Of a stretch of 64,000 nucleotides of DNA, positions 63,522 through 64,000 are shown piece after piece (position 1 is the stretch's first letter; every line of letters begins with the position of its first letter). Under the pieces are notes generated by a model, which saw nothing but the letters and a program-made list of their open reading frames with translations, ran no database searches and was not told the DNA's origin. A program made the translations under genes and the position numbers. The stretch comes from Scolanthus callimorphus (Eukaryota > Cnidaria > Anthozoa > Actiniaria > Edwardsiidae): assembly GCA_033964015.1 (NCBI GenBank), contig JAWWUD010000225.1, positions 1 through 64,000 on the forward strand, given 5' to 3'.

Positions 63522-63790
63522 GTAACCTGATACCCCTAGTAGCGTATATCCACATAACTATAGGTAACCTGATACCCCTAGCGCAACATACCTCTAGGTA
63601 AGGGGGAGGGTATCTCCCTTACTTGAAAAAAAGGGGTAGGGTACCCCCATACTACAGGTAACCTGATACCCCCAGTGGCGTATATCCACATAACTATAGG
63701 TAACCTGATACCCCTAGTGCCACATAACTCTAGGTAGGGGGAGGGGGGAGGGTATCTCCCTTACTTGAAAAAATGAGGGTGAGGGGGTAC
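63522..63790. repeat. Tandem array of the right inverted arm
   Basis: Reverse complement of the left array: GGTAACCTGATACCCC units, GGTATCTCCCTTACTTG and TATATCCACATAACTATAGG. Only about a third as long as the left array. Confidence 0.8.
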
Positions 63791-64000
63791 CATAGCATAG
63801 CATAGCATAGCATAGCATAGATTTATTGGAACCGTGTAAAAATATTTACATAAGTATAACTCCAATAAATTTAAAAAAAGAAAAATACATTAATATTTTA
63901 TCTAAATTTAATTTTCAATTTCACTTTTCAGTTCGAGGGTCCAAAGGCTTCATCATGGTGGGGTGCTTTTACAAAGTAGTCGTTGTCGTTCCGTTTTGGC
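63791..64000 (-). mobile_element. LINE 3' end with (CTATG)n tail
   Basis: Six CATAG units (63791-63820) are followed by ATTTATTGGAACCGTGTAAA, which on the reverse strand is an ACACGGTTCCAATAAAT end close to the 3' UTR of the 10-13 kb LINE (ACACGGTATCAATAAA). The LINE body would lie beyond the window. No RT motif is visible in the 180 bp present. Confidence 0.55.

Larger units (their letters stand above)
60655..63790. mobile_element. Virus-like or transposon element with long tandem-array inverted ends
   Basis: The left arm (60655-61707) and right arm (63296-63790) are inverted repeats. The inner 230 bp (61490-61707 versus 63296-63515) match almost base for base, including a TGACGTCA site in each. 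The outer parts are arrays of units such as GGGGTATCAGGTTACCTATA and CAAGTAAGGGAGATACCCTC, longer on the left. Between the arms lie two divergent genes and a satellite. Size and content suggest an internally deleted derivative of a larger DNA virus-like element (Polinton/adintovirus-type is one option). Confidence 0.7.

Overview
This is eukaryotic, intron-containing, repeat-dominated DNA. It most resembles the genome of an anthozoan cnidarian, probably a coral or sea anemone. That rests on the mix of elements: Tx1/L1-like and jockey/CR1-like LINEs, a BEL/Pao LTR retrotransposon, a tRNA-type SINE, many long-TIR MITEs, and multicopy cnidarian-type protein fragments. It is an inference without a database search. 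I see no confident intact host gene, no rRNA or tRNA gene, no CRISPR array and no bacterial operon. The window is a graveyard of nested mobile elements with satellites and palindromes between them.

Layout. 0-10 kb: a foldback repeat, a SINE, a broken multi-exon gene (1.6-5.6 kb) with a RING-like finger, a zinc ribbon and a C-terminal cysteine-peptidase-like block, then a dispersed repeat, a diverged tandem array and a 1.04 kb TIR transposon. 10-13 kb: a 5'-truncated LINE with RT and C-terminal zinc motif. 13-26 kb: MITEs, a second copy of the 5.9 kb dispersed repeat, a 3.6 kb Harbinger-like relic, a 24-bp satellite split by a MITE, a perfect 76-bp-arm palindrome and a long-TIR MITE. 26-31 kb and 49.6-54 kb: two copies (A and B) of a large repeat that carries a promoter-like block of E-box and CRE sites. 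32-37 kb: a second LINE fragment, poly-C tandem duplications and a 28/30-bp satellite with 264-bp higher-order structure.

38.5-49.4 kb is a four-level nest. A Tx1-type LINE is split exactly before its FADD motif by an 8.3 kb TIR DNA transposon (39261-47557, 5-bp duplication CAAAG). That transposon is split by a young BEL/Pao element (40339-46932, 5-bp duplication GACAG, 147/148-bp LTRs). The BEL integrase region is split in turn by a jockey/CR1-like LINE fragment. All have recognisable boundaries, so the order of insertion can be read directly.

55-64 kb holds palindromes, poly-G/C runs, a minisatellite with a GGAATTTCC core, a pair of perfect DR1 sites, and a compact element at about 60.65-63.79 kb. 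This element has very long inverted repeats built of tandem arrays and holds two divergently oriented genes. One is a 222-codon open frame that looks like the C-terminal half of a virus-type P-loop packaging ATPase; the other is a decayed acidic/helical protein. It is the best candidate for something not yet described.

Nearly all frameshifts in the LINE and BEL frames fall in or next to short mononucleotide runs, so some 'broken' genes may reflect indel errors in the assembly rather than decay.
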